From: a virus
Reading direction: 5' to 3' (one strand)
DNA length: 22,378 nucleotides
Virus record (IMG/VR): IMGVR_UViG_3300023090_000010
Span: 1 to 22,378 of that record
Below, in pieces: positions 13,882 to 20,948 of the stretch. The translations under genes and the position numbers were made by a program. A model generated the notes under the pieces. It was not told the origin of the DNA and did no database searches. It saw only the letters and a list, made by a program, of their open reading frames with translations. Position 1 is the stretch's first letter. Each line of letters opens with the position of its first letter.

Positions 13882-14755
13882 CCTTCTAAATGAGTCGGAT
13901 AGTTCCGGCTGGCTGGACGATTTCACCAGCTACATGTACTTGTGGCAGGCGGCGGTGGAGTTCGTCACAAGGACCGAGTGCTTCAAGGCTACTCAGACGA
14001 TCACCACGACCAATGCCAATTCATACCGACTGAACGCTGACTATCTACAACTGTTCGCAAGGACGAAGGATAACCGCTATTTCCTGAAGCTGAACGACGG
14101 AACAAGCGACCACTACCTTTTTTACCGGGACTACAACGAGTTCCTGTACGAAACCACACAGACCCCCGTTGAATATCCTTACAACTTCACGGTAATAGAC
14201 GACCCTAACCCTCCAGCGGCGGTAAGCGGTACGGCTTCATCGGCTGGTGCCTTATTGGGCGGCCAGTGCATCTTGACCGACTCTACAGCCGATTTCTCGG
14301 ATTTCGACGCAGGAGACACCGTTCACAACATAACGGACGCATCGACCGGCATTGTGCTTTCTAAGACTTCGAGCACTCAGCTTGTGTGCGCTCTTTTCAG
14401 CGGGGCCGGCAACGATTGGTCGCAAAATGATGACTATCAGATCGTCCCACAAGGTCGAACGCTTCTGGTTGTCGATCCGGCCCCCTCAGTTACAGGATAC
14501 ACGATCACCGTCAATTACCTTCAGAGACCCGCTCCGGTGTTCTCAGACTACGGCCTTTACCGGCTTCAGCGTGAATACTGTCTGGCACTAATCTTCTACG
14601 CCGCATGGCTCTACAAGTATCGGGATGCCGATCCGAACCGGGGCGATAAGTTCTTCGTTCACTTTGATAATCAGATTAAAAAATTCAGCTACGGGATCGC
14701 AAAGCGGTTCCAGGACGTAGGGCGCATGAAGGTTAATATGAAATGCAGAAACTAA
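13847..14755 (+). CDS. Head-tail adaptor (connector) protein
   Basis: A 302-residue protein. The N-terminal part is helical (LLRQLRDLLNES, YLWQAAVEFVTR) as in phage adaptors that dock on the portal. Residues about 130-215 form an inserted beta domain of the type seen in adaptors of podoviruses (ILTDSTADFSDFDAGDTV, TDASTGIVLS, NDWSQNDDYQIVP). The C-terminal helices (REYCLALIFYAAWLYKYRD) complete the bundle. ATG 13847 with GGAG nine bases upstream is preferred to the in-frame start at 13823. It overlaps both neighbours and lies in the usual place after the head genes. Confidence 0.68.
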   Translation: MDGNQLLRQLRDLLNESDSSGWLDDFTSYMYLWQAAVEFVTRTECFKATQTITTTNANSYRLNADYLQLFARTKDNRYFLKLNDGTSDHYLFYRDYNEFLYETTQTPVEYPYNFTVIDDPNPPAAVSGTASSAGALLGGQCILTDSTADFSDFDAGDTVHNITDASTGIVLSKTSSTQLVCALFSGAGNDWSQNDDYQIVPQGRTLLVVDPAPSVTGYTITVNYLQRPAPVFSDYGLYRLQREYCLALIFYAAWLYKYRDADPNRGDKFFVHFDNQIKKFSYGIAKRFQDVGRMKVNMKCRN

Positions 14756-15720
14756 GACTGCTTGCTTTTTTCACCGTCATTTTTATGACAGGTTTGGCGT
14801 TCGCGGGAGATGATATGGCAGTACCGACAGGGACAAGGCAGCAAAGGGTTATGGGGACGGCGAAAGTACAGCCTGCCGCTCCGAGTGCGAACCCGAAGAA
14901 GGTGGCCCCTAACGCCACATTGGGGACGAGTCTGTACGCCAACGATGGAGTTACGCTACTGGACAATTCCGATGTGAAGAACTCCTATATCTTGGCTCCT
15001 GCTAAGAATTTGAGGATAGGGACTCCATCCCTCACTATATATAATGCAGATGTCGCAATAGTAGCTGATTCAGTTACAGTCAAGGACGCTTCCGGCAACA
15101 ACTATATGGCACTAAATGTCAACGTTGGAATAGTTAATAGCATAATAGGTGCTGGAGGCTTTGATGCTGGTACTTTAGGTGGATACAATAATGTAGTTAA
15201 TAATACAGGCTGGTATTACATCTATGTTATTTATAATCCAACAACACAAACTGTGTCTGGCTTATGTTCCTTGAGTGCCACATCTCCGGCACTCCCTTCA
15301 GGGTACACTTATTCTGGTTTAGTTGGCATCGCTAATTATATAGGTATTACTGGGCCTAGTTATGCCTTTGACGGCTTTCAGCAAATCGGCAACATATGGT
15401 GGGCTGGTGTTCCTGCGAACTACACCCTTACGACTTCGCTACATTCCGGCAGCTACGCAAACCTTCCCCACGTCCCGGTTTCCATCGCCGGGGCCGCCTT
15501 GCTCAAATGTGATTACACGGGGGCTACCGCTATCTCGGACTTAGATATAAGCCTCGATGGAACAAATATATGGGCAGCTTGTAGTAGCCTGACCGGCTTT
15601 GCCGGGGGCCATATTGAAACATGGGTGCCGGTTGTCGGTGGAAGCCCCTACGCCCAATACGAAACAGGCGCAACGGGAACGGTGGCTATCTACTTGAAGG
15701 CATTTATCCTGAATATTTAA
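14743..15720 (+). CDS. Fibre-like tail protein with an N-terminal signal peptide
   Basis: A 325-residue protein. From ATG 14743 it starts with a clear Sec signal: MQKLR, a hydrophobic core at residues 6-19 and an AFA-G cleavage site at residue 21. From the in-frame ATG 14815 (residue 25), which has GGGAGA just upstream, a form without the signal could be made. Residues about 156-195 (GWYYIYVIYNPTTQT, LPSGYTYSGLVG) match a domain common in phage tail fibres. The rest is beta-rich and Gly/Ser/Thr-rich. The middle (about 15000-15400) is AT-richer than both ends, pointing to mosaic origin. It lies between adaptor and nozzle-like genes, so it is probably a tail appendage; the signal peptide is unexplained. 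Confidence 0.65.
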   Translation: MQKLRLLAFFTVIFMTGLAFAGDDMAVPTGTRQQRVMGTAKVQPAAPSANPKKVAPNATLGTSLYANDGVTLLDNSDVKNSYILAPAKNLRIGTPSLTIYNADVAIVADSVTVKDASGNNYMALNVNVGIVNSIIGAGGFDAGTLGGYNNVVNNTGWYYIYVIYNPTTQTVSGLCSLSATSPALPSGYTYSGLVGIANYIGITGPSYAFDGFQQIGNIWWAGVPANYTLTTSLHSGSYANLPHVPVSIAGAALLKCDYTGATAISDLDISLDGTNIWAACSSLTGFAGGHIETWVPVVGGSPYAQYETGATGTVAIYLKAFILNI

Positions 15721-15732
15721 AAGGATTCTATC

Positions 15733-18700
15733 TTGCCAAAAGACCCATACGCAGTCCAGAAAAAGGACATCCCCCTGTCGGGTAAACTCATCACGGTTGA
15801 TGACGGCGCGACAATAGGGACCAATTTCACTGCGCTCCAAAATATGAGATACACGGACACTCACCCGCAGGGTATTCTTGGCATGACCAAGATAAACTCA
15901 ACAAACCTTGCAAACCCGCTGGTGAGATCGGCGCATCACTTCAAGAAAGCGCAGCCGGTCGAATCTCACGTCTTAGTTCAAGCATACGATGTAAACGGGG
16001 CGAACCCGGCGGTCTACAGAAACGACGCTACAGTTCCGGCAACAGGCAACTTCAACGCCACGCCACTCCACACCGACGCAGCCGGCGCACAGAGGGGCCT
16101 TTTCGCCACCGCAACCGAAGGGGCGGTAGTTTATGCCAATAGCGTCGAAACGATGATCTGGGGCGGCAATGAGACGCGCATGGCCGCGTTTGTCAACTAC
16201 GATCCTGCCGGTACATTCAAGCTGGATCAAACCGATGTTTTGACGAACACGTTGTCTGATGCGACTAATTGCGCCGTTCTTGTGGGACACTCAAGCGCGG
16301 GAATAGACACGAATACGAAGTTGCTCCTTCACCTGGACAACAACGTCACAGACTCAGAGACAACCCCGAAGACCGTTACGAACGTAAACGTGACCTATAG
16401 CGCCGCAGTCTATCGGTTTGGATATTCGGGGGTGTTCGACGGGGCAACTGCCTATCTCACAACCCCGGACCATGCCGACTTCAACTTTTCGGGCGGGAAA
16501 TGGACGATAGATGGTTGGATCCAGACTCTTTCCAATACGAACAACCAGACGATTTACGCACAAATAACCGATGCAAACAACTGGCTCAGGGTATTCGTAG
16601 ACACAACCGGAGCGATAAAGATTGCAATAAATGCTTCAGGAACCGAAACCATAATAGCCGGGACCATTGATAGCCTGCTGATTCCAGACGGAGCTTTCCA
16701 CCAAGTAGAGATAAGCGAAAAAGCGAACTGGTATCGAATCTTTGTGGACGGGATTCTCCAGGCAAGTGTCAAGTCCACCGAAAGGCCAGCGAACTACACG
16801 GGCATTGTTTATATCGGGGCCAGAAGCAACGGGTCTTCTGTAACGGATTATTTCAACGGGTACATCGATGAGTTTAGAGTAAGCAATCTTTGCAGGCACA
16901 CAACCGCTTTCGAGGTCCCGAGTGAACCATACGATACCTCAGCGACTACGGTTTACTGCTATATAGGCGCTACCAGACCCCTTTCCGGGATAAATCCTTA
17001 CGTCAAAACAGCAAACGGAGCATCGGGGACCATTGCCGTTTATTACTGGAATGGGTCTGCGTGGGTGGCTGTTTCATCTCTGGCGGACGGTACGGCAGGG
17101 CTGCACCAAACGGGCTCCATAACTTTTACCGACACGTCAACCGTCGCCAAAATGCGTGTTCTGGATCAACTGGTTCTCTACTGGTACAAGATTGTATTGA
17201 GTGCATCGACCAGCACATCTCTCTACTACGTCACCCTTACCGACACTATGCAGCCGCTTGTGGACTTATGGGATGGAACTCCCCGGACAATCGATGCTTT
17301 TGAGGTGGATAACGGAACCTCTTACGTAGATTACACCAATGCGGTCTACGACAGTTCTTTCTCTACTGCCGATCCAAGCTCTTTCTGCAATATAGGGGGG
17401 GTGCAAAGCACCAGCCCGGCTACGGACTCATCATACACTGCCAACACTTTTGAGTTGTTTGCTGATTTCGCCAGCGGCGGTACTGGCGTAGCTCAGGCAT
17501 TAGCCATCGGTTTTAGCGATAGAATGAGGGCAGTTCACTTCTATTTGGGCGGCGGGAATGGAAACACAACGGCCAGCACCGTGTGCTACGTCTATTACTG
17601 GAACGGGTCTGCGTGGCAATCAGTAGGGACGGTCCAAGACGGAACAAGCGCCAACGGAATAAGCATGGCGGGAACAGGAATCATATCCTGGGATCCTCCG
17701 TCGCCTCAGCTTGAGGTCAGGCGAAGCGTCAATACGCAAGATGATGTTCAGCTATACTATTACAGGTTCGTATTCACTAAAACACTCAGCAACACCGTTG
17801 ATGTGTATTACGCAACGGGCATTCCGGCCCCGATCATAATCTACCCGTTCAAGTTCCCAGTTTCCGCCATGGACAGGATTTTCCTCTGCTCAAATCAGTC
17901 GGGACCGAAAAACCAAATGATTTGCTCATCGGACAGCACGAGCCAAGTTTTTAACGGAAGCGATTCGGCTACTTTTTATTTCGGAGACGACACGGACCTT
18001 ACCGCTGCCTGCTGGCTTTACTCTCAGTATGGTACAACGCTTTACAACACTCTGGCGATCACGAAGACGAGTGAGACATACATCCTTGTGGGTGACGGGC
18101 CTTCGGATTGGGTGCAGTATCAAGTGTCTCCAACTGTCGGGTGCCCTGCCCCTCAGACAATGGTGTCTCTACCAGCTCCGTTCGAAATCTACGGTGGAAC
18201 CAGCCGGACAATCGCTATCTGGCAGGGGAACGAAGGCATCTATATGTTTGACGGCAAGGGCTTTATGCCTCTCCACGGCGACATAGAGGACTATTGGGAC
18301 AGGCGCAAAACGTATTCAATCAACAGGAGCATGATAACTTCCAGCCAAGCGTTCTACGACCAGCTAAACCAAGAATACCATTGGATATTCGCTTCAGGGA
18401 CTTCGACAACTCTTGATACTGAATTTGCCTACGACATCCCGAAAAAGAAATGGTTCCAGATTGAGCGAGGGACCGGCAAGAAACTTCAGTGCGGCATGGG
18501 CCTTCTGGACACAAGCGGCAACATGTTCAATTACGGCTTCCTCGACACGGGTTATATGGAGCGCCTTGAATACGGAAACGATTTCGACGGGAACCCCATC
18601 ACCTACATTATGAACCTGGGGGACATTCCTCTGGAAGACTTGTGGAACACAACGGCCATTCGAAAAGTAAAGCTCTTGTGTACGGCGTTGACGAACACCC

Positions 18701-18942
18701 CGAGCCAAATCACGCTTTCTCATTGGGGGGAGACTTCGTCTTCAACTTCAAACACGGCGCTCATGGACCCGCACAAGACGGGATTTCGGGTAGCAATGCC
18801 GATTCTCAGCCTTCAAAACAACTACTTCAGCGATTCTATCTTTCACAAGTTCGGCTTTACTATGACGGCCGGTGATGAACCATACGGACTGGAAATTTTA
18901 GGGTTAAGCATTCAGTTTGAAAGAAAACACGAGACGAAGTGA
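15733..18942 (+). CDS. Large nozzle-like tail protein with LamG domain
   Basis: A 1069-residue protein. The N-terminus (DGATIGTNFTALQNMRYTDTHPQGILGMTKIN) and the C-terminal 350 residues (IAIWQGNEGIYMFDGKGF, EFAYDIPKKKWFQIE) fit P22 gp10/T7 gp12-type tail nozzle proteins. Residues about 195-395 form a LamG/concanavalin-like jelly roll (LLLHLDNNVTDS, YSGVFDGATAYL, WTIDGWIQT, YFNGYIDEFRVSN) that probably binds glycans. Residues about 400-700 carry two similar beta modules, each with YYWNGSAW (from residues 437 and 621). Start is TTG 15733 with AAAGGATT upstream; no in-frame ATG lies near. Its stop overlaps the next GTG. Confidence 0.75.
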   Translation: MPKDPYAVQKKDIPLSGKLITVDDGATIGTNFTALQNMRYTDTHPQGILGMTKINSTNLANPLVRSAHHFKKAQPVESHVLVQAYDVNGANPAVYRNDATVPATGNFNATPLHTDAAGAQRGLFATATEGAVVYANSVETMIWGGNETRMAAFVNYDPAGTFKLDQTDVLTNTLSDATNCAVLVGHSSAGIDTNTKLLLHLDNNVTDSETTPKTVTNVNVTYSAAVYRFGYSGVFDGATAYLTTPDHADFNFSGGKWTIDGWIQTLSNTNNQTIYAQITDANNWLRVFVDTTGAIKIAINASGTETIIAGTIDSLLIPDGAFHQVEISEKANWYRIFVDGILQASVKSTERPANYTGIVYIGARSNGSSVTDYFNGYIDEFRVSNLCRHTTAFEVPSEPYDTSATTVYCYIGATRPLSGINPYVKTANGASGTIAVYYWNGSAWVAVSSLADGTAGLHQTGSITFTDTSTVAKMRVLDQLVLYWYKIVLSASTSTSLYYVTLTDTMQPLVDLWDGTPRTIDAFEVDNGTSYVDYTNAVYDSSFSTADPSSFCNIGGVQSTSPATDSSYTANTFELFADFASGGTGVAQALAIGFSDRMRAVHFYLGGGNGNTTASTVCYVYYWNGSAWQSVGTVQDGTSANGISMAGTGIISWDPPSPQLEVRRSVNTQDDVQLYYYRFVFTKTLSNTVDVYYATGIPAPIIIYPFKFPVSAMDRIFLCSNQSGPKNQMICSSDSTSQVFNGSDSATFYFGDDTDLTAACWLYSQYGTTLYNTLAITKTSETYILVGDGPSDWVQYQVSPTVGCPAPQTMVSLPAPFEIYGGTSRTIAIWQGNEGIYMFDGKGFMPLHGDIEDYWDRRKTYSINRSMITSSQAFYDQLNQEYHWIFASGTSTTLDTEFAYDIPKKKWFQIERGTGKKLQCGMGLLDTSGNMFNYGFLDTGYMERLEYGNDFDGNPITYIMNLGDIPLEDLWNTTAIRKVKLLCTALTNTPSQITLSHWGETSSSTSNTALMDPHKTGFRVAMPILSLQNNYFSDSIFHKFGFTMTAGDEPYGLEILGLSIQFERKHETK
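17041..17064 (+). repeat. Direct repeat copy 1 in the tail gene
   Basis: A 24-base segment coding for YYWNGSAW recurs in the same frame at 17593-17616 with one difference (T versus C at base 12). The protein around both copies is similar over a longer stretch (VYYWNGSAW, then a variable part with D-G-T), so this is the best-conserved core of an internal duplication. Confidence 0.8.
17593..17616 (+). repeat. Direct repeat copy 2 in the tail gene
   Basis: Second copy of the 24-base YYWNGSAW-coding repeat, 552 bases (184 codons) downstream of the first, so the repeated module is about 180 residues apart in the protein. The near-identity at DNA level, including synonymous positions, suggests a fairly recent duplication or conversion. 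Confidence 0.8.
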
Positions 18943-19388
18943 TAAATATCGTTAAAACGCCCATTGATGTTTTCGCAGAAGACCCCGCATTCTCTGTTTT
19001 GTGCAAGGAATACGAGGGGGAATACATCGAGGACATGCCACCCGCTTGTTTGAGCGTGGGAACCTATAAGGCAATGGATAAAGCCGGAACGATTCATACT
19101 TTTTGCGCCTACAACCAAGGCCAGCTTATCGGTTTTTTGCTGCTGATTATGTCTGTTTTGCCGCACTACAGCGTTCTCGCCGGTATCGTTGAGTCCTTTT
19201 TTGTAGCGGGTCCGGCTCGGAAAACCGGCGCTGGGCTTAAACTTCTCCGAACGGCGGAGCACTTTGCCAAGGAAAGTGGCGCGAAAGTGTTTCTCTGTAC
19301 GGCCCCGGTTGGCAGCCGGATGTGCAAAATTCTCCCGCGCAAGGGATATACCGAAATGGACGTAGTGTTTTCAAGGAGTCTGGTATGA
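18939..19388 (+). CDS. GNAT-family acetyltransferase, GTG start
   Basis: A 149-residue protein with GNAT layout: strands HTFCAYNQGQLIGFLLLIM, then the VESFFVAGPARKTGAGLKLLRTAEHFAKESGAK segment holding the R-x-x-G-x-G-like acetyl-CoA loop (ARKTGAGL), then VFLCTAP and a final MCKILPRKGYTEMDVVFSRSL, the usual 'fYxkxGFxxxxxxxxkxL' end. It would transfer an acetyl group from acetyl-CoA to an unknown amine. GTG 18939 overlaps the previous TGA, and the end overlaps the next ATG. Small GNAT proteins are often found after tail genes in podoviruses. The target is unknown; host or virion proteins are possible. Confidence 0.75.
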   Translation: MINIVKTPIDVFAEDPAFSVLCKEYEGEYIEDMPPACLSVGTYKAMDKAGTIHTFCAYNQGQLIGFLLLIMSVLPHYSVLAGIVESFFVAGPARKTGAGLKLLRTAEHFAKESGAKVFLCTAPVGSRMCKILPRKGYTEMDVVFSRSLV

Positions 19389-19858
19389 ACAATCTACTGA
19401 TCCATCCCAGTTGGAGGTGGCCGTCAATGCCTGCAATGTCGGTTGAAGATGTTGGCAATGTGCGGCGCATCGAAGCCGCACTCTTGCAACATCCACAGGT
19501 GGACTTTAAAACGTTTCACGTCATACACGGCGGCATGTACTCACGCACAGTGATGGTTCCTGCGAACCACATCATTACGGGAGCACTAATCAAAATCCCG
19601 ACACAGGTTATCGTGGTTGGCGACGCAAAGGTTTTGGTTGGAGACAAGGTTCTGAACTTATCCGGCTATAACGTCCTTCCGGCTCAGTCGGGAAGAAAGC
19701 AAATCTTTCGGGCGATTACGGACATATATATCACAATGGTTTTCCCGACCAAGGCTCAAACGGTTTCAGACGCGGAAAACGAGTTTACGGATGAGGCGAA
19801 TTTGCTCGCTTCCAACCGGGATGAATCGAAAAATATCTTCATCAAAACGGAGGATTAA
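19385..19858 (+). CDS. Cupin-like phage protein (157 aa)
   Basis: ATG 19385 overlaps the GNAT stop and has AAGGAG upstream, so it is preferred to the in-frame start at 19322. Residues 43-120 look like a cupin-type double-stranded beta barrel (FKTFHVIHGGMYSRTVMVPANHIITGAL, VIVVGDAKVLVGD, YNVLPAQSGRKQIFRA, DIYITMVFPT). A conserved-looking acidic tail follows (DAENEFTDEANLLASNR). The usual metal set HxH is not complete: a single His is seen in VIHGG. A structural or scaffold-like cupin is therefore as likely as an enzyme. The tight GNAT-cupin pairing suggests a joint task. Confidence 0.65.
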   Translation: MNNLLIHPSWRWPSMPAMSVEDVGNVRRIEAALLQHPQVDFKTFHVIHGGMYSRTVMVPANHIITGALIKIPTQVIVVGDAKVLVGDKVLNLSGYNVLPAQSGRKQIFRAITDIYITMVFPTKAQTVSDAENEFTDEANLLASNRDESKNIFIKTED

Positions 19859-19860
19859 AT

Positions 19861-20193
19861 ATGTCTGGCGTGATAGCCGGTATCGCAGCGGTGGCTTCGG
19901 TGGCAATGGGGGCCATGAGCATGTCTAAGGGTTCGTCTGCACCTACTCAAGCCGTAACGCCTTCGTCCTATAACGTAACTGGTTCCGGGGCGGCGGGAAC
20001 CCCAAGCGGAGGGGGAGTAGGAACCGAGCAGGCAGTGGCAAGCGGAAATTCGGCTGCTCCTGCGGCGGTAGGTGGCGGTGGCGGTGGCATGGGAATGGGT
20101 GCCGGAATGGGGGCCCAGCCAATACAGCAAGCGGCGGTGACAAGCTCCTATGTCCCGAATACGTTCAACTCGGATATTAAAACACCTTCGTAA
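19861..20193 (+). CDS. Gly/Ala-rich protein, possible internal virion protein
   Basis: A 110-residue low-complexity protein. Residues 4-20 are hydrophobic and small (VIAGIAAVASVAMGAMS), followed by Gly/Ser/Ala-rich sequence including a run of six glycines and a GMGMGAGMG motif. It starts two bases after the cupin gene with GGAGG upstream. Small Ala/Gly-rich hydrophobic proteins followed by larger Gln-rich ones fit ejection protein sets of podoviruses (proteins that leave the capsid and form a channel across the envelope). This is inferred from context only. Confidence 0.6.
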   Translation: MSGVIAGIAAVASVAMGAMSMSKGSSAPTQAVTPSSYNVTGSGAAGTPSGGGVGTEQAVASGNSAAPAAVGGGGGGMGMGAGMGAQPIQQAAVTSSYVPNTFNSDIKTPS

Positions 20194-20205
20194 AAGGAGC
20201 CAGTC

Positions 20206-20934
20206 ATGGCCGACGATGGAGTAGTAAGCCCATACTCGCTTGATTCAATAGATCAGATGCTTCGGCAGAAAAGAGCGGGCGGAAGGTATGTTAGCGATGC
20301 CGATACCCGCAACGCTTATGCCGGTGCGCTGGAAGCCCAGGCGTCCAAGAATCTTCAGGAGCGGCAGCTTAACCAGCAGTTGTCGGAATGGAAACAGGGA
20401 TTCGCGCTTCAGCAGAAGCAGTATCAGGATCAGCGGAACGCCGCTCTGTTTACGGGCGGAATGGGTCTTTTGAGCGGTGGGACCAAGGGATACGATTGGC
20501 TGAAGAGCAATAAGTTTATTGGTGGCAGCGCGGTCCCCGGAACAAGCAGCGGTCCAACTGGCGGAACAGCTAATCCCGCATTGGCTTACGGGACGGGAGA
20601 CGCTTGGACGGCAACACGGACGAATGCAGGACCAAACTATCCATACGATATTCCGTCATCAACCGCAGGAGGACCGGCCGTAGGGTACGGCGGAACAGCG
20701 GTAGACGAAGGAGCGCCCGCAGCGGTCGCAGGAGTAGGCACAGGCGGAGGAGCGGCGGTAATGCCACAGATGCAGGTTCCTGCGGTCTCACCATTTTCGT
20801 CCACGAGCTATGCACAGTTCTTCCCCAATATGCCTAATCAGCCTGCCGGTGATGCGGCCGATGCTGCGGCACTGTTTAATCCAGTGGGCGGAACTACAGA
20901 CACATCCTGGATGGATACCTTTTCGGCTTTTTAG
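20206..20934 (+). CDS. Probable ejection or internal virion protein (242 aa)
   Basis: A 242-residue protein with two parts. Residues 1-105 are helical and Gln/Arg-rich (DQMLRQKRAGGRY, QASKNLQERQLNQQLSEWKQGFALQQKQYQDQ) and end in LFTGGMGLLSGGTKGYDWL. Residues 106-242 are Gly/Ala/Thr/Pro-rich and disordered-looking, ending in DTSWMDTFSAF. The helical QQ-rich arm followed by GGMGLLSG is common in phage ejection proteins. AAAGGAG precedes ATG 20206. It lies between two other candidates of the same kind. Confidence 0.62.
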   Translation: MADDGVVSPYSLDSIDQMLRQKRAGGRYVSDADTRNAYAGALEAQASKNLQERQLNQQLSEWKQGFALQQKQYQDQRNAALFTGGMGLLSGGTKGYDWLKSNKFIGGSAVPGTSSGPTGGTANPALAYGTGDAWTATRTNAGPNYPYDIPSSTAGGPAVGYGGTAVDEGAPAAVAGVGTGGGAAVMPQMQVPAVSPFSSTSYAQFFPNMPNQPAGDAADAAALFNPVGGTTDTSWMDTFSAF

Positions 20935-20948
20935 CGGGGGTTTAGCAC

